Assembly: GCA_031308135.1 (NCBI GenBank)
Contig: JAHLJT010008756.1
Span: forward strand, 133,936,949-134,000,948
Reading direction: 5' to 3'
From: Acheta domesticus
Taxonomy: Eukaryota; Arthropoda; Insecta; Orthoptera; Gryllidae
DNA length: 64,000 nt
Positions 23,799 to 38,200 of this stretch are shown one piece after another. The position numbers were made by a program, and so were the translations under genes. The notes beneath the pieces were generated by a model, which saw only the letters and a list, made by a program, of their open reading frames with translations, was not told the DNA's origin and did no database searches. Numbering within the stretch: position 1 is the first letter of the stretch; each line of letters starts with the position of its first letter.

Positions 23799-24002
23799 AG
23801 TGTAATATATTTTGTATCATTGCGAAAAGTGTTCACATTCTTGAATGGAATGCATTTTTCCTTTTTGGAAACATCATCGACATTCCATTCTTCGATGTCA
23901 TCAAAGAACGTTTTGTCTTAATCTTTGGCAAATCTGTGAGTGCAACTTTGTGGCTTTTGGTCTACGGAATAGTAGTAATTCTTACAAATATTTAAATCAA
24001 TT

Positions 24003-24012
24003 TTGCCCAATA
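24003..24012 (+). terminator. Candidate polyadenylation signal of the integrase/HTH gene
   Basis: A plus-strand AATAAA (within cccaataaaagaagg) lies about 590 bp after the stop. It is the clearest canonical hexamer I see downstream. No cleavage-site evidence exists. Confidence 0.3.
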
Positions 24013-24029
24013 AAAGAAGGTCACAAATG

Positions 24030-27000
24030 AAACCTCCCATGGGGGGCATGGCTCCCATGCCGTCACAGAGAGCGACGCTACACAGCGATTAGCACAACCC
24101 AGTCGGCAAACACATGGACAGAGCGCAGAGGCACTTGCACGCTTTTCATTGCCAACTACGATGGAGGTACTCCCGGCTCCAGCTTGTGATGTAATTGCAA
24201 ACAAAAACCTGGAACTCTGGGACATGCATCCTTTCTGAAGCTATTGACAATGGAGCATAGATCGCTTTCTATGCAAAATCACATTTTGGGATATTTTGGC
24301 ACTTACATCCTTTTCCATGTCAACTTCATTTATTGATTAAGTTTCTGGAAGTTTTGTTGTTATTGCTGAAGATTAGTTTTGAGGTATTTTGAAGCACACC
24401 TTGACGTTTATGTGGATGTTAAGTGTGGTAATAATTTCGTTTCCTTTCAAGCATATTTTCTATTTTCGGCCTTTTGGGCGCCTTTTTACCTTTCGGGTTT
24501 GTTTCGTATGTCGACTACCATTCGCATGTACACGCCACTGAGGTAGGCATATATTGGAAGTAACGGGAAATCATTGCGCTTTGCAAGAGATGGAAATGAA
24601 AAATTTCGCATTGATAGCAGAAAGCATTGTTCATCCAACCACAGAAAAGGATGATACAAAAAGTTTCGTTGCAAAACCTTCCCTGCCTTGGAAACTTGCC
24701 GCTTTCTCCCACGTTTCCCTCTAAACGGAGGAACAGATGTACGAGTTTGTGGTTCACAACTCGAAATACGCTTCGTGGAATTCGTATGATCAAGTATATT
24801 CTTTTAAAGATTGTGAAAGAGAATTTAAAGCATCACGCCACGAAGAAGAAAGGGTGGGGAAGAAAATCTGGCGACGCAGAAGGGAATGTTCTTAGCTAAT
24901 TTAAGACTAGAAGGCAAATGCAATCCGCAAATCTTTTCAGAGGAACCAAACAAGTCCGAAGGCGAAGCAGTATTGGAGGAGAGCCAAAAAGAAACAATGA
25001 TGCCTGTAAAGATGAAGAGGGTAGTGGAAGAAACCATGATTCTGATGAATTGACGGGACGCTCAGGTTACAAGTTCTAATATTCGCATCATCAAGACAAT
25101 TTTGAGGCGCGTAGACAAGTTGCAATTTTATTTTGACTAGGTAGAATGAATTTTTTTTAAGTCTCAGAAGGCCTCTTCAAAATTAGGTGGTTGGCTTATA
25201 TTCAGTGTACTTATTGTCGTAAATAAGGAATTTCACATTGGAATTAGTGTGCTGTTGGGTTCGTGATTCTAAAAATGCAAAATTATATGTGGTAATTTTT
25301 TGTATTTTCAGTTTTTTTCAAACCTTTAATCAGTTTATTTTTTTGTGACTGGGTACTGAAAACTTTGTTTCGAATCAATACGCAATCTTGTTTTATTGAA
25401 AAATTCATCAACCTTCTTCGTTTTGTTTTGCCCTTAAGAAAAATCTATGTACAGACTCACACAGTCATAACTTCCCTTCATATGAAAGAGATGGCTTACT
25501 GAATGTCCCAAAACATCTTCGGCTTTTCTACATATATCACCAATACAATTGAGTGGAGTTTTGCCAGTTCACGTTATTTTTTACTTCTTGCGTTTTTTGT
25601 AAGATGTGTATAATGGTGCTTTTATAAATAACAATATTTTTATAGTATGTCAATTTTTATAGAAGAAAATTTATGGTTAATTATAAAAGGGTGATCAGAA
25701 TGAGGTAGTTTCGACTCTAGTCAGCATGGATGAATTAATTGAAGTCATCGTTGTCAACATAAGAGAGTTGGCTTTCAACAGCTTCGCTGTCATCACCAAA
25801 TTAGAAATGTACAATACAAAATCTTAAAAAATGAGAAAGAAAATAATACAATTAAAAATATCAAAATTAACATAAGTAATATAAGGGGGTAAAATTCAAA
25901 TAATGAAAATAAAATAAGAACATTAAAAAAATCAAATGAAATTTCAAAAAATGAAACAGAGTAAGTTGAGCCGCTTACCTTGCTGTAAGTAGCGAAAGTC
26001 GAGAGACAGGGCAAAGTTTGAAACAGGGTTTAAATATGTTTCTGGGGCTGCAGGTGAGGGGTTGCAGGAGGTCTAGTTAAACCTTCTTTGAAATATCTCA
26101 GGAGGCAGAAGAGTCAGTTTGTGGGGGAGGAGCATGTAAAATTATTAGCAGAGGAGACAAGGAAATTGGTTTGCCCAGTGAGGAGAGCAATCCAAACAGA
26201 AATCTGAAGCTTCTCAACAACAAAACGATCTGCTTTTTTAATTGTCTTAATTTATTTTCATTATTTGTGTTACACCCCCTTTTTATATTGCAGAAAAATG
26301 TTTAAATATACTTATTTTTATTAATTGAAATATCTTTGTTCATTATTTAAGATTTTGTATTGTACAATTTCTAGACAGAAGATGACAACATAGCCGTCAA
26401 AAGCCAGCTCTCAGAATAAATCGATGTTGACAAAGATGACTGCAAGTATTTCATGCTTATGTCATCAACAATCTAGTCAACATATTAAACGTTTGCAGGC
26501 TGCAATTCTATACTTGTTGTGAACACATCTTATGTAGCGTTATTGTTTTTTTTACCTAAATAATTTAAATGTTAGAAGTGTATATAATATTCTTTTTCTG
26601 ATTTTTAAAATTTATTTTTTACACAGCCACTAGTGAAAGCGGTTTGTTCAAGTCATGCCGACTGTGCTAAAAATTCAATTTTTAACACTAGTGCTACAAG
26701 TAAGATGATTCTCAAATGTTCAGAAAATTTGTGAATCCAACAAAGGAAACAAAATATTTTTTTCTGACCACATCAACTACTACTAACCCTAATATATCAG
26801 TAAGAGATTTGTAAACTTTAATAAAAATAAAATGAATGTCAGTAGGATCATCTAAAAAATAGTGTATGATACACGTGGTGAAAGGGGTTTTATTTTGCTC
26901 ATAAGATGGCTGCTCTCAGACTCATATCACATTTTCCTATTCGAAAAATAAAATCTCACTTTCACCTCTCATATAATGAACTATTGTAATGGAAATGTAT

Positions 27001-30000
27001 AAATTTTAATAACTTATGTATGGCATAATTGAAAAATGTCTAATTATTCTGTTTTAATGTAATGCTCATAAGTTCATAGATATTGACGTTTTAATCAATT
27101 TAAATGAAGATTATGTATTTCATATTTCTTATATATCACACCAATATTATATGTAAATAATGGCATTATTGCATTAGTGAATATTGAAATAGCAATGCAG
27201 GCAACTTGAAGTCTTCTAAGAGGATCTTTGAAAATAGAAATATGGCTATTTATATGACAGTTCAGAAATATAAAAAAGAGTATGCAGTAGGGCATGGACC
27301 AGGAACAAGCAAGGCCCACACACTCATTCTTACAGTGATTCCACCTAGAAGCAAGAATGTCCAACCTATCTTCCATGTGTTCTCTATGACTGGGATGCAT
27401 TTTTTACATGAAAGAAAGAAATGCAAACATGTTTTAGTTTATAAATATTCAGTACCTATGAAGACAGTACAAAATAGTCAAATCTTAGTTCATGTGTTTA
27501 CATGGTGGAAAGTTTGAAAGAAAAGAGTTGGACCCGCTCATCGTAAGCTGTACGCTCATAAGGTATATATTACGTATTATACTGTTACTGTTTCCTTGAA
27601 TAATATTAGTCTTCCTTTCAGTTTATGTGCAGTACATATGTAGTGTGTGTGATATATTTCATAATTCAATTTTTTGAATTTATTTATTTTGTTTCTGAGT
27701 GTAAAAATATGTTAAGTGTGGACGTTTTTGAAATTTTACCCTTGTATGCATTAAATGTCGAGAATGTGTACATAGAGTTGTGTATGAAATAAATTTGTAC
27801 ATTTTTATAATCGTCTCTTATATTATACCTTTTGTATGGATACCTTTTGCGGCTCTCGCACACATCCATCTATAAATGAGTTCTCTAAAGAAAGAGAATT
27901 TCACGGAGACGTGAGAAATTAGACTTTGACTTAAAAAACGTAAAGGATTTATTTAAAAATACACATCTAAATATTCATGTGATATGCAAACCATATCACT
28001 CGGGCGGCATTCATAGTTTAATAACTCCTTAACAAAGCCATAGATGAACGTTAATCCATAACAAAGCGATTTAGGGCTTTAAATCGTGAACGTTTGAGAC
28101 CAAAGCCCTCATCCTATAATCTACAGAATCTCTTTTTGGACCTTCTATTACATTTTTGTTAACTCTGCGCTTCTCAATTCAACTTTTAATACTGTGGCGC
28201 AGCTCCGTGTTAAATCAGATATACTCTTTGTGTTAAATGCTCTATGACGATGTTGATCAGCGACTGGCGTTCCGTGCGGCGACAAAGAAACTACTCCGAT
28301 TCCATCCAACGAGTTAGAGATACATAGAGAGGCAATAGCGTCGCCATCTTTGAAACAGTAGAGTCACTCTCCGCCATGTTAAAAGGTGCCAAACCTCAAA
28401 GAAGCGGGGAAAGAAAGGTTTGCTGGTTGGAAACATTTTTGCAGGTTTATGTAGTATTATATCGCGGAGTCGTTACAAATAATGCGAGATAGTGAATGTT
28501 CTATTGGAGCATCTCTAGTTTTAGAACAAATTTCATCTAAGACAAAAATATTTCATCAATATGGAAGTTCTGGAATGTTAACTTTTTGCAATTTTCGAAA
28601 TTATAACTAGTTCACTGGAAATGGGACTAGCACAATCCGTTTTACCTTTCTTTGATACATAAGAGGAGTATATTTAAAGGAAAAAATTGTAGCTCTCTTT
28701 TATAAAATAATTGTATTAAAATTTTCTACATTTCACGAATTACGCCAAAACTACTCATATTTTCGAAAAATTGTAATGACTATTTTAAGATCTGTGTTTG
28801 AAGAACAGATTTTATTAAGGAAAAATCTCAATAATTAATATTGTAGTAGTTGGAAGACGCCGAAAAAAATTGAAATTTTGCAATTTTTGAGAATTGAAAA
28901 ATTTCAACGAAAAGCGAGACCTGTCATTCTTTTAAGCGCCTTTTTACGCTATCCGATAACCAAGTTTGATCCAAAAACTTGAAGCTATCTTTGAGAACAT
29001 TTTGAAAATATTATTGACAGTTCATAGAAAGTGCCTCCAAAATCAAAATATCTATTTCAAACTCGCAGAGCCTCGAGTTACTTTAAAATGATCGGAGTGT
29101 ATCAATTTTTGAGAAAATCGCGTGAACGGTTTAGGCACTAGCGTTGACCACAGACTGACGGACAGACAGACATTTTGCTTGCTATGAATCGATTTTTTCG
29201 TACCAAAACATGGATTGTGACTACACAACGTGTTAAAGAAACTAATTCACTACATATAGGAATAACTAACTGAAGACAGGACTAATACAGCACCATGATG
29301 ATAATCACGCCATGACACCTTAAAACATGGCGGCCATATTTCACGAATATCACGTAAGGAGCGCTGAAACAAGGCCGTTTGCCTCTCTACGTATCTCCAG
29401 CTCGTTGATTCCATCATATAAATCAAAGCTGAAAAGAGGACTATTTTGATGTCCCTCCTAATCGGCTCCCAGTGAACGGTTTTAAACAAATGAAGTACCA
29501 GAAAAAGAGAAAACAATTGGGAGTGGAGGAAATTATATTTTGAATAGATCGCAGCTTTCCTTTACTAATAAAAAGCTACGAAATCTGCGTTGTGTCAAAT
29601 GCGCGGCTAGAATGGAAACGGGAAGATGGTGTCGTGCGCATCTTCAGCAATTGACGGGAAATGGAAGAGTAACATGGCCGAGCAAGTTCTTGCTTAGAGA
29701 GCCTGTTGTATTGTTAAAACAATTGTAATTGTTACTACCGACGGTATTACGATAAAGGGTTACTACCAATTGTATTTCATTAACTTATATAATAGATGAA
29801 CCCGTGCGATTACATCACACAGAAGAGCTATAGAAAAGCTACCACCGAAAATACTGCATTTTCACGAATATTTTTGTTTACCAAGATTTATTCATGAATA
29901 TTGTTATACCTTATCGTAATGACTGAATTGTTTAATGTCTTCACTGACATTTTTATACAAGGGGACATACATTTTGTAGTTTTCAGATTACTAATCGTAT

Positions 30001-30360
30001 TTTGACTAATTGTCAATTTTTGTTATTTTGAACTGACCAGTAAAATTTATTGAGAGACATTTTGGTTAATGACATTGATTTAATGATAATAATATTGATG
30101 GGAAAGATCTGGGTATGTTATTTTATTTTCTTCTAAGCTGAATTATTTGTGTGATTAATGTTTTGTAAGTTGTTAGCTGATAGAGCTTGAATGGTAAGTA
30201 TTAGTATATACAGAACGTTATGCAATAGGTCCATGTATCCACCTCTGTAAATATCACACATGGTGCATTTCAATAATTAATTATTGAAAATATTTGCAGG
30301 GAGGGAGTGGTTCAAATTGTTGATATACATTCATCACTTGTGCAATATCAGCGGTTGAAT
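24030..30360. other. Intergenic, repeat-derived, no gene recognised
   Basis: AT-rich sequence with short random open frames. At 28020-28190 there is a diverged Helitron-like stretch (ctacagaatct..., ttctattacatttttg). At 28500-29250 there is a degenerate dispersed repeat ending agtgaacggtttaggcacta-like (here gtgaacggtttaggcactag) and gacagacagacatttt. Related text recurs, sometimes reversed, at 33850-34620, 43000-43400, 45780-46560, 50690-51370, 55240-55520 and 63180-63990. Confidence 0.45.
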
Positions 30361-30363
30361 ATA

Positions 30364-30896
30364 TCTATATATAAAATAGAATGTTGGTATATATATAAGA
30401 GCAAAACTCTCAACACCTTTGGACCGATCTCCTTGAAAGTTGACACTTCTACGTGTTTTTAACCGAGGAGGTTTTATGTGTTGTTAAGTCTGTTGTAACT
30501 CCCACTACATGGCGCTACATATCCACTACATATTCACGTCAAATACTACCTGGAACACACTCGACAGCTTTTTGAATCTATATCGTTAAATAACTCCTTA
30601 ACGAGGCGTTCTAGGGCCTTAAAAACTAATATTTTGAGGCCGAAGACCCCAAAGAAACGTTTCTCACACCGTAATCTACAGAATGAACTCTTCCTGAACA
30701 TTCTATTACATTTTTGCTGGTACGGCGCTTCCCGATATTACCTCACCTGTTCAGAAACGTGGAGAATCTACAAGTAAATGAGAGCGGCAGAGACAGAGAT
30801 ACAAGAGGGAGACAGGAACAGAGAGAGAGAGTGAGAAACGGTGATGGGAGGGGAAAGAGGGAGACGAAGGTCAGAACTACAGCCGGATTTTCCTAG
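30364..30896 (+). mobile_element. Helitron-like non-autonomous element, fullest copy
   Basis: It starts TC after an A (tctatatataaaatagaatg) and ends CTAG before a T, which is exactly the Helitron insertion rule. The body has the blocks listed for the other copies and a GA-rich 3' third. I see no clear hairpin just before the CTAG end and no protein-coding region. Family members lie at 2940, 10319, 15122 and 38398. Confidence 0.65.
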
Positions 30897-30992
30897 TTTA
30901 GTATAAGTCACATTGGCAGGTAAGATTTATTAGTGGACATGTTGGTTAAAGTTACTTAAGTGCTATAAGTACTATTATCTACAGAACGTTAT

Positions 30993-31232
30993 ATCGTCGC
31001 GGTAACCGCAGTAGGTCGTATGTAATTTTTTTTTATTACACCATTGTGGTCAGTCAAGAGAACTACATCAGTTGTAATAGGCCGTGAGACGAGGGAGTAA
31101 CGGAACACTGAAGAACAAACTTCTACATTTGCGAAAGCGATTGTCAAGACATGGAGAGGTAGAAACGTTTTTCGTTCTTCCTGAAAAGTACGGTAGATTT
31201 GACATACGACCTATTGTGGTTACCACGACGAT
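30993..31232. mobile_element. MITE with ~30-bp terminal inverted repeats and a known empty site
   Basis: The ends are tcgtcgcggtaaccgcagta and, inverted, attgtggttaccacgacga. It interrupts a segment whose uninterrupted relative lies at about 30180-30350 (acagaacgttat..., then gcagggagggagtggttcaa). The flanking ATA/TA suggests a TA-type target. No protein is encoded. Confidence 0.65.
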
Positions 31233-31899
31233 ATAATAGATCGATATATTTCGCCCTGTAATTATTACACAGTGCATTTCCATGTACATTCTAAGTAAAT
31301 ATTCACAGGGAGGGTGTTGTTCAAATTGCTGATGTACACTTATCTCTTATTTTCTAGCCTCGGGAACACGTTCTTAGTGGTCTGTCAACATCGCTTCCCT
31401 TCACTCTCTAGTGTCAATGTAAACTTCTTTTAATAGAATCGTAGCAACTGTTTCTTGCCACTCATTGACAGAGAAAGGGGGCGAAAAGAATGAATTAAGC
31501 TTTGATTCCAGTGAGTTGCCAGGTTGGGGATTTTATCACTAAATTTGTTTTTGTTTATTTCTGCCTTTAGTGGAATTTTTGTGGAGAAAATTTTTTTCGG
31601 ATTTTTGTTGGGGATTTTATATTCATTATACTTTTAAAACATTTTTATCCAAAAACAAATAGAACTTAAACGAAACTAAATAAACTAGATTCATTCAAAT
31701 CAAAATATTTTTCTCTGTATCTGTCATGTGAATGAGTAATACAAAGATACCTCTTATCTCTTAGGCTTTGTAACTCTTACTCAATAGCACCCCTGTAATT
31801 GTATACGTGTATCGTTATATAAATAGTCGTAATTCATATTTTTATATAATAAAATACATGTGTTTGCTGTAAAATATAAATATAATCATATACTCGTAT

Positions 31900-32035
31900 A
31901 ATGAATAATATTTTTCGCATTTCTTTAATTTCTTAAATCTCCACGTATATTTTAAACATGAAATAATCATTATTTGAATTTTTTGTGTGTGTGTGTGTGT
32001 GGGGGGGGGCTTTTAGGAGACTTTCGCAGCGCTAT
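31900..32035. repeat. (GT)n and G run beyond the channel gene stop
   Basis: A short gtgtgtgtgtgtgtg run followed by about ten G lies at 31984-32009, about 80 bp beyond the pickpocket stop, probably in its 3' UTR. Confidence 0.7.
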
Positions 32036-32088
32036 CTAGTGGGGAATGCTTAAGGCCACCTGGCAACACTGGATCCCTTCCCGTCGCC

Positions 32089-32258
32089 TCACACGTGCTC
32101 GAAGGGGGCGACGACGTGGACGGGCGCGGCGCGGGGCGTCGGGGCGGGGGCGGGGGCGGCGCGGAGGCCCCAGGCGCGCAGCGTGAAGAAGTAGACGAGC
32201 TCCACGAAGCTCAGCAGGCTGGCGCCCACCAGCAGGCCGCACGTGCCGCCCATCGACA
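32089..32258 (-). CDS. Pickpocket exon 9 (TM2, C-terminus, stop)
   Basis: The acceptor is ttgcgcag. It encodes SMGGTCGLLVGASLLSFVEL, then VYFFTLRAWGL and an Ala/Pro-rich tail ending HVVAPFEHV before TGA. The GG...G-x-S block and the Glu in FVEL are hallmarks of DEG/ENaC TM2. This exon is very GC-rich compared with its surroundings. Confidence 0.9.
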
Positions 32259-35200
32259 CTGCGCAACAGGCATTTGTTGCAACTTATTTAACGACAAAAA
32301 ACTATAGGGCAAATGATGGAGGAGTGCAATCTCGACACGTTTTCTTGACCCCCTGTATATTTCCGGCGCAACTTTTCTTGACCGATGACCTTGCTTCTCC
32401 CCCCCGCCCCCGAGCAATGAACAGTTGAATGCAAAAGCTCGCAGCGAGCACTGATGACAACACATCTTCATTTGCGCATAATAAAATCTACTCACTGTTG
32501 AAACCGATCTCAAACTAGAACTCCTAATCATTTTTTCTAAACAAAATCTAAAGAAATGCCCAAAGCAGATCCAGATCCATCACAGGTGATACCTTGAACT
32601 GCTGAGAAAGTTAGAACGCAAATTATTGAGGAAGTTGCGAAGGCATGACTGACATTCCAAAGATTGGCATTGCTTCATAAAATCTTGTGGCCGATGTCGT
32701 AAATAAAACCCCTACTCTACCAGTATTTTTCCAACCCATCGGTCAAGAAAAGTTGCAGAATTAACACTTCGTCTAGCTCTTTTACAACAGAGTATGAGAA
32801 TGTCTCAAACTTGAGTATGTAGAGGGGTTGAATATGATCATTTTTCGCCAATGATTATAGGATGGGAAATCTCATACAACGTTGATAAATGCGTGACAAT
32901 TGCCCCCTGATAGTTAGGCAACATCTTATGCACTGGTGTTCGGCAGATAAAAAATACCCTTTGAGTCAGAAAGTGGCGCGTCAAACCCAATCCATGAAGA
33001 GATGCACAGACGCAGTTGTCGTATGCGTGTATAATGGAATTCAAGTTAGGCAATGTACGCTGACTAAATCGTCAGCACGTCTGGACATTATAACATCTGT
33101 TTATTGGCTTAATAAACAACACCCTAGTTACACGGTAAAACGTATATACACTTCGGATTTTCTTTCTTGGCGCACGGGGGGGGGTCAATAAAATGGAATA
33201 TATCACGGTAGTTCGTGTCGTTTTCCGTTGTACCGCCAGGGGTCGCATGATCGCCAGGACTGCTCAATACAGTCGCGATCACGCGACCCCTAGCGGTACA
33301 ACCGAGAACGACGCGAAATACCGTGAGATATTCCATTTTATTGACACACCCCCGTGCGCCAAGAAAGAAAAACCGAAGTATAGTGCGATTTTGCTTGTAT
33401 ATGCTTGATTGTATGTGCTTGATACAGTCGCGGTCATGCGATACCTGGCGGCACGACTAAGAACGTCGCGAAATACCGTGACATATTGCATCGTGAAGAT
33501 GGGCCTTGAGGGGCAAAGTTTGAAAAATCGCAGTATAGTGTGTATGCATTTGATACCATAATAAATACTACAGAATCAACGTTATGAGAGATTTTCCACC
33601 TCATGTTCACTGGCAACACGTGATGATCTTCGACCCCCTACATACTCTAGAAGTTTGTAACATTTTGTCCGGGACATATGTAAAACTTCATTAAGATGCC
33701 AGTTCGGTCAGGAAGGGAGCGGTAGAGAGAACGCACTCACCGACCAAGTCCAGCTTGGTGCGCACGACGTTTCGGCGAAAGCGCACACTTGGCAGGCTGT
33801 GCAGCACCACGTACACGGGCGCCGAGCTGAAGTTTTCCCTGCAAATAGCGTGACACTTCATTTTTCAAAACTTTCTTCAAAATTTGGGGGTACTTTACAG
33901 GAAGCTCCCCGGACATTTTCAAAATTGTTTCGAAAACGGTTCCGAATTTTTTCTTGAAATTTCTTGTAAGAAGAGTAAAATACACTTATAAAGGTGGCAT
34001 AGGTCCAATTTTCACAGTTAACTAAATTTTCGGAAATTGCAAAATTTTGAGTTTTTTTCAGCGTCTTTCTTCAACTACAAAATTGAAAATAGAGATTTTT
34101 CCTTCAAATAAAACCTGTTCTCCATAGTGACTTCTTTCATTAAGGTCTGGTACATTTTTTTGAAAATTTTGTAGTTTTCGCGCAATATTGCTTGCAATAT
34201 TTGCAATTTTAAAAAATTACAAAAATAAGATTTTCTCAAAAATTGCTCAAAATTTTTTTTTTTAACTTTGGTTAAGGATAGTGCTCTTGATCTGATATAA
34301 ACGCCCAATTGCTCTATCCTTTTGTTGTTGTTTTTTTCAAAAATTACAAAAATGTCAGTTTTTTACTTGTCTCCCACATCGTTAATATTTACATGAGCGG
34401 AGATTTATTCACATTATTGTATTTATGAGTAAATGTGCTTTAAATAACGTCCTATAAAGTTTCCCAAAACTAGACAAATAAATTTTTTTTAAAGATCTCT
34501 CACTCCGTTAATATGCACATTTCCAGGAAATTGTAAGCACTATTTGTAATTGTGAGTTAATGTGCTTCAAATGACTTCTAATGAAAACAAAAGATTCCTG
34601 TGAAAAAGAGCTTCAAATTTCGCATTTACAGTAGCGCTTAAACGCCATTTTCTTAAAAACGGCTCCAAATTTTTTAAAGTAAAATTGCCATTTAGGACGA
34701 GGTTTTACTGTTTTTCAATATTCTTAAAATAATATTTCCGTTGTACTATTAGGAAACCGGGAAATTAAGAAAATGTCAAAAAATGTGGGGGTGACGATAG
34801 ATGGCAGCTGGCAAGAGTATGTGGTGAATAGAAAATGTGAAGTCTGAATAGCCTGCCGAGGCCAAAGGAAATAGAAAACTAATACCGGAAAGTCTGTGCC
34901 ATTTTGTAGCACCATTAGTTTATTTCTATGTTAATTTTTTGTGAACAAATATATTCATTTCTTTTGTAAATAATAAACAATTAACGTGTTTGTAGAGTGT
35001 TTATATGCTTCTGCAATACACATTTTTGCCAAGAAAGCGTTTTTTCAAACTAACTTTTGAGTGCTTATGGCGGATCAGCCATTTGGAATATCCCAGTAGT
35101 TTATCAGACAAAATGTTTTTCAAATTGTCTTAAGAGCTTGTTTTCGAAGTTAAGACGTTCCTCCTTGGACACAGTGTATATAACCTGCTTTTATTCTTCT

Positions 35201-38200
35201 ATAATATTCTTAAAGTTATATTTTAGTTCTACCAATAGAAAATGTGAGAAAAAAGACATTTAGGCAGCAATAAATGGCAGCTGGGAAGAGGGTGGTGCAA
35301 AACCGAAAAGTTCGCCATGCTGTATCACCACTTTTTTCGTATTTGAAACGTTTTTTAAATAAGACAAAACGTTCCAAACATTCTTGAAAATCATATTATA
35401 ATGAAATATATAATATACGTTAAATTGTTAGATTAATTGTTAATATTAAATTTTGCGTTTTATATATTTTTGTGGGATCTTTATTATAGTAACAAATATT
35501 TAACTGTTAGGGGGGTAGCAGTTTTTGTTTTGTCTAACACAGACCTGCACAGCATTTTGCACTTTCACTGACCTCAGGAGCTGCGTGCGGGCAACTCGGG
35601 TGCAAATGAGAAAATCGATGAAGGGTGGGGATGAGACCCAATCTAGGAGTGGGGACCACCAATCAAAATGCGCAATTCGAAAGATAGCGCGTAATTTAAA
35701 GAGCAATCGGCAAGTACATGACGGTCATATACAGTTCAAGTAATATAGTATTTTGTATTATATTGCAAATGTTTGTTCTCGATATATGGCGGGGCGAAAT
35801 ATGAAACTACAATGAATTATACATATTAGATTTCGACACCAAGTATTATAATTGCTTGTAGTGCTTATAATGTAATTCACTTTGCTACGATGTAATCACA
35901 AATTTATTGTTATGCTAAACACAAAATTTTGATACTGAATTGTTTTTGTTTGATGATGACAGCAATAAACTATTTTTATTAACTATGTTTAATTGAATAA
36001 GACGGTTCTCTCAAAGCAAAAACATATTGTTCTTAAAAAACATGATTATTTTCTGTTCTAATTTCTGACAAGAGTGTAGAGTCGTTTACAAGATCGAATA
36101 AAAATATAAAGCCCTTTGCATTCTATTTAACCAATACCCATGATTATATTATGATTGTCCGTAACATATCGTCACAGAAGTTTGCTCGTTGATCTCTTTT
36201 ATTCAGTTTCATAATGGGGAAAAATGATCACAAATGTACTATTAAACATTACCCTTCTTGGAATCGCCACATATTCTATTTTTATGTCAATCGTGATGTG
36301 AGAGATTGCTTTCATGATTTTGTTCATTTTTCTATGATTTTGATATTGTAACATTCCTGTTGAACAATTATTAAATTGCAATTTTGTGTTAGAATTAAAT
36401 AATATTTTTTCTTATTTATTGCTTTAAAATAATGCTTAAGAGTCACAATGAGCATGTTATCTTCTTTAACAAAATAGAAAATGAAAATACATACAGTGGT
36501 GGATACAAAGGAGGATATACAGCAGTGCACAGAACGTAAACAGTAAATTATGACCCTGGCAACGTGAAATACTAGACATAATTCATTTAAACAAATTACA
36601 AGCATTTAATTTTGAAGCATGGATCATTATTAGACGCCCAGGCATTCAATCTACGCGCCGCGTCGTGCTACGTCAGACTTTTCCCCTCCCCGCAAATCTT
36701 CCTACTCCCCACTACTTGCACTTTCGGCGCTGCCACGGGCAGACGATCGATCGGCTCGCAAGTGCAGAATGCCCGCGGGAGCAGGCGTTGTGCAGGTCTA
36801 GTCTAACAGGTTGAATGTGCCCCTGAGAACTGCCTCCAAGGAACGTACACGTAGCTCTCGGAGAGGATGTCGTTGATCTCCTGGTCGTCGCAGCCGTGCG
36901 CGCACTTGCAGGCCAGCCCCGCGCCGGCCACGTCGTCCGCCGACTTGATGAACATCAGCCGAGCCTCGTTCTTCGTCAGGCACTGGAGGCCCGTCAAGTT
37001 GCACACGTCCTTTGGACCTGGCCCAAGCAAAGAGTTCTTTATACTTGGGTTTTGATTTCTTGGCGCGTGGGGGGGGTATCATCAAAATGGAATATCTCAC
37101 AGTATTTTGCGTCGTTCTCGATTGTGCCGCTAGGAGTCGCATGATCGTTAGCACTGCTGGATACAGTTGCAATCATGCCACTCCTAGCGGCACAACCGAG
37201 AACGACGCGAAATACCGTGAGATATTCCATTTTGATGACACCCCCCCCCACGCACCAAGAAAGAAAAACCGAAGTGTAACTTGGAACTGCGTAGCGAACA
37301 CGGTGTACATTGTGGTAGTTTTTGGTGGTAGTGGTAGTTCAGTGGTGGTTTCCCCTGGAAAGTGCGTCGACCGACAACAGTGACCTCGTCGCGAGTGCCT
37401 CATTCTCGGTATCGACAGCGCGCGTGAACAAATCGTACCATAAACGGCATTTCTACCATAAGCAGTATTTTTTGTGCTCCTTGCAGTAAACTATCTCAAA
37501 GCATCCTACATTTCGTATCTCACGAAATAAAACTATTACGTATTGCCTGCCCATAGCGTAACTTTCTTTAAAAAGTTTGAACAAATATGGCGGCGCGCGC
37601 AATTGAAGCGGCTTTTCAACTCTAAAGCCTAGCGTGCTCTCGGTCAGTACGGCGCGGACGGACAGGGCGGACGGAATTTTTTTAAAGTTCATTTCATGGA
37701 TTTCCGCGAGGGTGCGCGCTGTTACGGTCGGGACGGGGCAATCCGCACCTTCGGCCGTTTGCAAAAAGTCCGAAGGAAAGCTCTTCCGGACATTCCGACA
37801 TGCCGATGACTACAGTATAGTCGGGACGGTCTTTCCGCCGTTTCAGTTTTTAGGTTATGTGGAGTGTGTGCAGCGAACATGAATGAGTCCAATTTTATAA
37901 TGTTGATTCCGAATTATACACAGTTGACCAACGTGATATTTTTATTGAATGTATTACTTTGTTAAGAAGTGTGATATAGTTGATTACCTAAACTACATGA
38001 ATCAAGGAGTATCATTCGGCAAATTTAAAATACTAGATATTTATGAGAAGCTGTGCAGTCTTAGTGAATCTAGGAACATTTATGCATGGTAAATAAATGA
38101 TGAGATTGATGCATTAGTATATCAATGTAAATTATTTGTATGTATCATTTGTGCGTAAATTGAGTCTTCCGTGTGCCGATTATTTTCTTAAGTTTTAAAA

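Noticed and set aside
32036..32531. Arg/Pro-rich and Gly-rich frames around 32036-32307
   Set aside because: They are other-frame readings of the GC-rich last channel exon.
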